Part shown: positions 28,259 through 28,599 of the stretch, piece after piece
How positions within the stretch are numbered: position 1 is the first letter of the stretch
Layout of the letters: each line of letters starts with the position of its first letter
Assembly (NCBI GenBank): GCA_009733575.1
Contig: ML769686.1
Location: forward strand, 19,776 to 48,374
Direction: 5' to 3'
Length of the DNA: 28,599 bases
Source of the DNA: Gymnopus androsaceus JB14
Lineage: Eukaryota > Basidiomycota > Agaricomycetes > Agaricales > Omphalotaceae
Program-made: the position numbers and the translations under genes
The notes under the pieces: model-generated
Told to the model about the DNA's origin: nothing
Seen by the model: only the letters and a program-made list of their open reading frames with translations
Databases searched by the model: none

Positions 28259-28599
28259 ATTAACCCTAGCCACGTGGCCTCGATTTTTTTCCGCTTCCAA
28301 CACTGATCTCGAGCTCATCGTCTTAAAAGATGGCCGAATACGACCTTTCAAAAAAAAAAAGAAAAAAAAGGAGAAAAAAGAAAGAAATGCCCTTTTTGGG
28401 GCCATCGGAAGTGACGGGCAGTTTAACTGCAAATGCCAACAGATACGTCTTCGACAACTGGAGGCACTACATCGGGAAGCGCGACTGCCAAATGCCACAG
28501 ATGCGTCTTCCGGAACCGAAAGCGGCTCTAGCAGTACTTCCTCGACGCCAGGCAGCACCGATTCAGGCAGTAGTAACTCTACAGCATCGTCTGGGACAA
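28259..28599 (+). other. Right flank of the large element; possible start of a Ser/Thr-rich ORF
   Basis: An A-rich tract (28350-28386) precedes plus-strand sequence encoding, in shifting frames, Thr/Ser/Gly-rich peptides (TDTSSTTGGTTSGSATA, later ATDASSGTESGSSSTSS). The two stretches derive from a diverged repeat of about 55 bp. The frame is open at the window edge. I cannot assign a protein. A minus-strand frame here is mostly poly-Phe from the A-tract and is not credible. Confidence 0.3.

Noticed and set aside
28148..28558. Minus-strand ORF of 136 codons at the right edge
   Set aside because: It contains a long Phe run from the A-rich tract, overlaps the terminal repeat and MITE end, and has no domain.

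Overview
All identifications below come from reading translations and recognising family motifs by eye; no database search was run. The window looks like nuclear DNA of a filamentous basidiomycete (Agaricomycotina). Introns are short (47-84 nt, nearly all GT-AG), genes are split into many small exons, and the protein families are ones recurrent in Agaricomycete genomes: a Plavaka-type transposase tail, a pogo-like DDE_1 transposase with a C48/Ulp1 peptidase, a Tc1/mariner-IS630 DDE transposase, an rve-type integrase, a BTB protein and a 2OG-Fe(II) oxygenase-like protein. I see no bacterial operon, rRNA, intact tRNA or CRISPR array. Almost the whole window is transposon inside transposon.

Layout. 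(1) 1-6777 is a near-perfect palindrome with two arms of about 3.36 kb around a 67-bp spacer. Each arm carries an outer minisatellite, a Plavaka-type transposase C-terminal fragment, a PHD-finger ORF and an unidentified multi-exon remnant. (2) 7464-10784 is a Tc1/mariner-like element with perfect 49-bp terminal repeats. Two decayed genes point towards each other: the transposase, and a conserved basidiomycete protein of unknown function. (3) 11040-13203 is the end of another element of the palindrome family. Its minisatellite is split by a 1.7-kb TIR element, which itself holds a 357-bp hAT-like MITE. (4) 13206-17801 is a pogo-like element with a Ulp1 peptidase, a coiled coil and a DDE_1 transposase, all decayed. 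(5) About 18483-28258 is a 9.8-kb structure bounded by long inverted repeats. It encodes a zinc-finger protein (+), an rve integrase (-), a BTB protein (+) and a 2OG-Fe(II) oxygenase-like protein (-). A 638-bp MITE interrupts its right repeat.

The strongest candidate for something undescribed is this last structure. An integrase, a zinc-finger protein, a BTB protein and an oxygenase are arranged as two convergent pairs. The integrase and BTB genes start only 59 bp apart on opposite strands. The oxygenase is the one long multi-exon gene in the window that reads through without a lesion: eight exons and 459 codons. Many broken genes here carry in-frame TGA where CGA (Arg) would restore the frame, as expected from CpG methylation and deamination. 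A transposon-borne oxygenase acting on DNA modification is therefore an attractive but unproven idea. A recurring theme is that each element pairs its transposase or integrase with an accessory regulatory-type gene.
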